DNA from: Dehalococcoidia bacterium
Lineage (GTDB): Bacteria > Chloroflexota > Dehalococcoidia > Lucifugimonadales > Lucifugimonadaceae
Assembly (NCBI GenBank): GCA_028278465.1
Contig: JANQEF010000213.1
Span: 1-5,420 of the forward strand
Length of the DNA stretch: 5,420 nt
Reading direction: 5' to 3'
The notes beneath the pieces were generated by a model. That model did no database searches and was not told the origin of the DNA. It saw nothing but the letters and a program-made list of their open reading frames with translations. Within the stretch, counting starts at the first letter, position 1. Each line of letters opens with the position of its first letter. Positions 4,442 through 5,420 of this stretch are shown piece by piece. The position numbers and the translations under genes are program-made.

Positions 4442-5420
4442 AAGCTCTTCGGGCGTTCCCTCGACCGCCGCGCGGTACTGCCGGGCCAGCCGCGTCGCCT
4501 CGCGTGCCAGCACCCAGTCGGCCAGCTCGCCGGTCTGCTTTCCGGGGCTCACGAGCTTTCGGTAGGCGTCCCGCCGCCGCGTCGTTCGCGCCTCCTCGTC
4601 CAGCTCCTCCGTTTCGCCCATCTGCATCCGCTTCAGGTGGACCACGATCGAACTCTCGCGCAGGGCCCGCAGCACCTGCGCGTCCTGTTCAGTCTCGAGC
4701 CGGATGGCCAGCACTTCGTAGAGCGCGTCGTCGTTCCAGTGGTGGCGCAGCTCGTGCGCCGCGAGCAGGCGCAACAACGCGAAGCGGCTGCCGGCCAGCA
4801 TCGACAGCTTGGCCTTCAGCGAGCGGGACGAGGTGTAGTAGGGCATGTGGCGCAGCCGATCGGCGATCGGCCGGGCCTTGCCCCTGGAGCCGCCGCCGGT
4901 CTCTCTCGCTTCCAGCTTCAACGCGTGGCGGGCGCCATTCTGTTTCGCGTTGGGAACCTCGGCCACGACGACGTAGGACGCGCGCAACTGGTCGTGGACG
5001 CGGCCGATCATCTGGCTGATCGTCAGCTGGCGACTGTAGTGCTCCGGATTCCGTAGCTGCTCCTCCATCTGCTTGGCGGTCAGCTCCCGCCGTTCGTACA
5101 GTCGGTAGACCTCGCCGCCGTACTCCTCCCGGATCAGGTCGCCGAAGACCGCCTGCACCTGCCGCCGCGGCCCGGCGGCATTCGGAACGACGAGGGCGTC
5201 CATCGTGGGGATCCGGTTCTCCCGGTGGGGGTGCAGCGTCGAGACTCCGCCCGGGTCGATGCCGCGCAGGTAGGCGGCAAGCTCCTCCGCCGTCAGGTCC
5301 TCCTGGTCCCGCGCCGACTCGAGCAGGAGGTCGACCGCCTCGTCGTGCAGGCTGCGGCCCTCGTCGAGTGACGCCAGGATCGCCTCTGTGCGCTGCGGCG
5401 AGAGGCTCCGGTTGAGCTGC
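4439..5420 (-). CDS. Unknown protein, 5' end outside the window
   Basis: The frame is open from the right edge to the TGA at 4439-4441, giving at least 326 C-terminal residues. An ATG at 5203 exists, but the residues before it also look coding (ILASLDEGRSLHDEAVDLLL, DLTAEELAAYLRG), so the true start is likely beyond the edge. I do not recognise the protein. Visible parts: an acidic helical N-terminal region; a segment EVYRLYERRELTAKQMEEQL, then RQLTISQMIGRVHDQL, about 30-70 residues after that ATG, whose pattern resembles a helix-turn-helix of the sigma-region-4 type; a basic, glycine-rich linker (GGGSRGK); a helical, histidine-containing stretch (LLAAHELRHHWND); and a charged C-terminal end. 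There are no membrane segments. A DNA- or RNA-binding role is possible but unproven. Base composition is clearly richer in GC than the left half of the window. Confidence 0.75.
   Translation of the reverse strand, partial: QLNRSLSPQRTEAILASLDEGRSLHDEAVDLLLESARDQEDLTAEELAAYLRGIDPGGVSTLHPHRENRIPTMDALVVPNAAGPRRQVQAVFGDLIREEYGGEVYRLYERRELTAKQMEEQLRNPEHYSRQLTISQMIGRVHDQLRASYVVVAEVPNAKQNGARHALKLEARETGGGSRGKARPIADRLRHMPYYTSSRSLKAKLSMLAGSRFALLRLLAAHELRHHWNDDALYEVLAIRLETEQDAQVLRALRESSIVVHLKRMQMGETEELDEEARTTRRRDAYRKLVSPGKQTGELADWVLAREATRLARQYRAAVEGTPEEL

Overview
The window comes from a GC-rich bacterium that I cannot name. All plus-strand genes are small, single-domain or remnant genes, and one larger minus-strand gene enters from the right edge. 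The protein families seen (DUF4846, PaaI-type hotdog thioesterase, MPPED-like metallophosphoesterase, lipoprotein with a C-terminal SmpA/OmlA-like repeat, GFA/CENP-V zinc protein, GspG-like and TlpA-like fragments) fit a Gram-negative soil or water lineage such as Acidobacteriota or Myxococcota. That placement is inference. Hand counts of single 60-base lines suggest that GC rises from about 52% on the left (DUF4846 remnant) to about 65-73% on the right (beyond about 3700), so the left part looks like accessory DNA.

Layout. Bases 1-409 hold the C-terminal half of a DUF4846 protein that has lost its start. Bases 528-959 encode a small membrane-anchored protein of unknown function. Bases 960-1522 contain no intact gene. 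They hold two diverged copies of an approximately 87-base repeat (about 1007-1093 and 1380-1467) that can fold on themselves. Between the copies lies an orphan C-terminal piece of a type II secretion pseudopilin (GspG-like), 1122-1313. Bases 1523-3127 look like one transcription unit: thioesterase, metallophosphoesterase, and a lipoprotein joined to the phosphoesterase by an ATGA overlap. A GFA-family zinc protein follows (3198-3599), then a very short open frame and a secreted thioredoxin-like protein that lacks its thioredoxin core (3696-3938). A 103-residue unknown protein (4087-4398) converges on the minus-strand gene (4439 to the edge), and an inverted repeat spans exactly the two facing stop codons.

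No single pathway joins these genes. The impression is of an accessory region built from small one-gene units and gene remnants. The two repeat copies bounding a 374-base unit resemble, but do not clearly match, integron cassette recombination sites. This is the observation most worth testing. No tRNA, rRNA, CRISPR array, transposase or integrase was seen.
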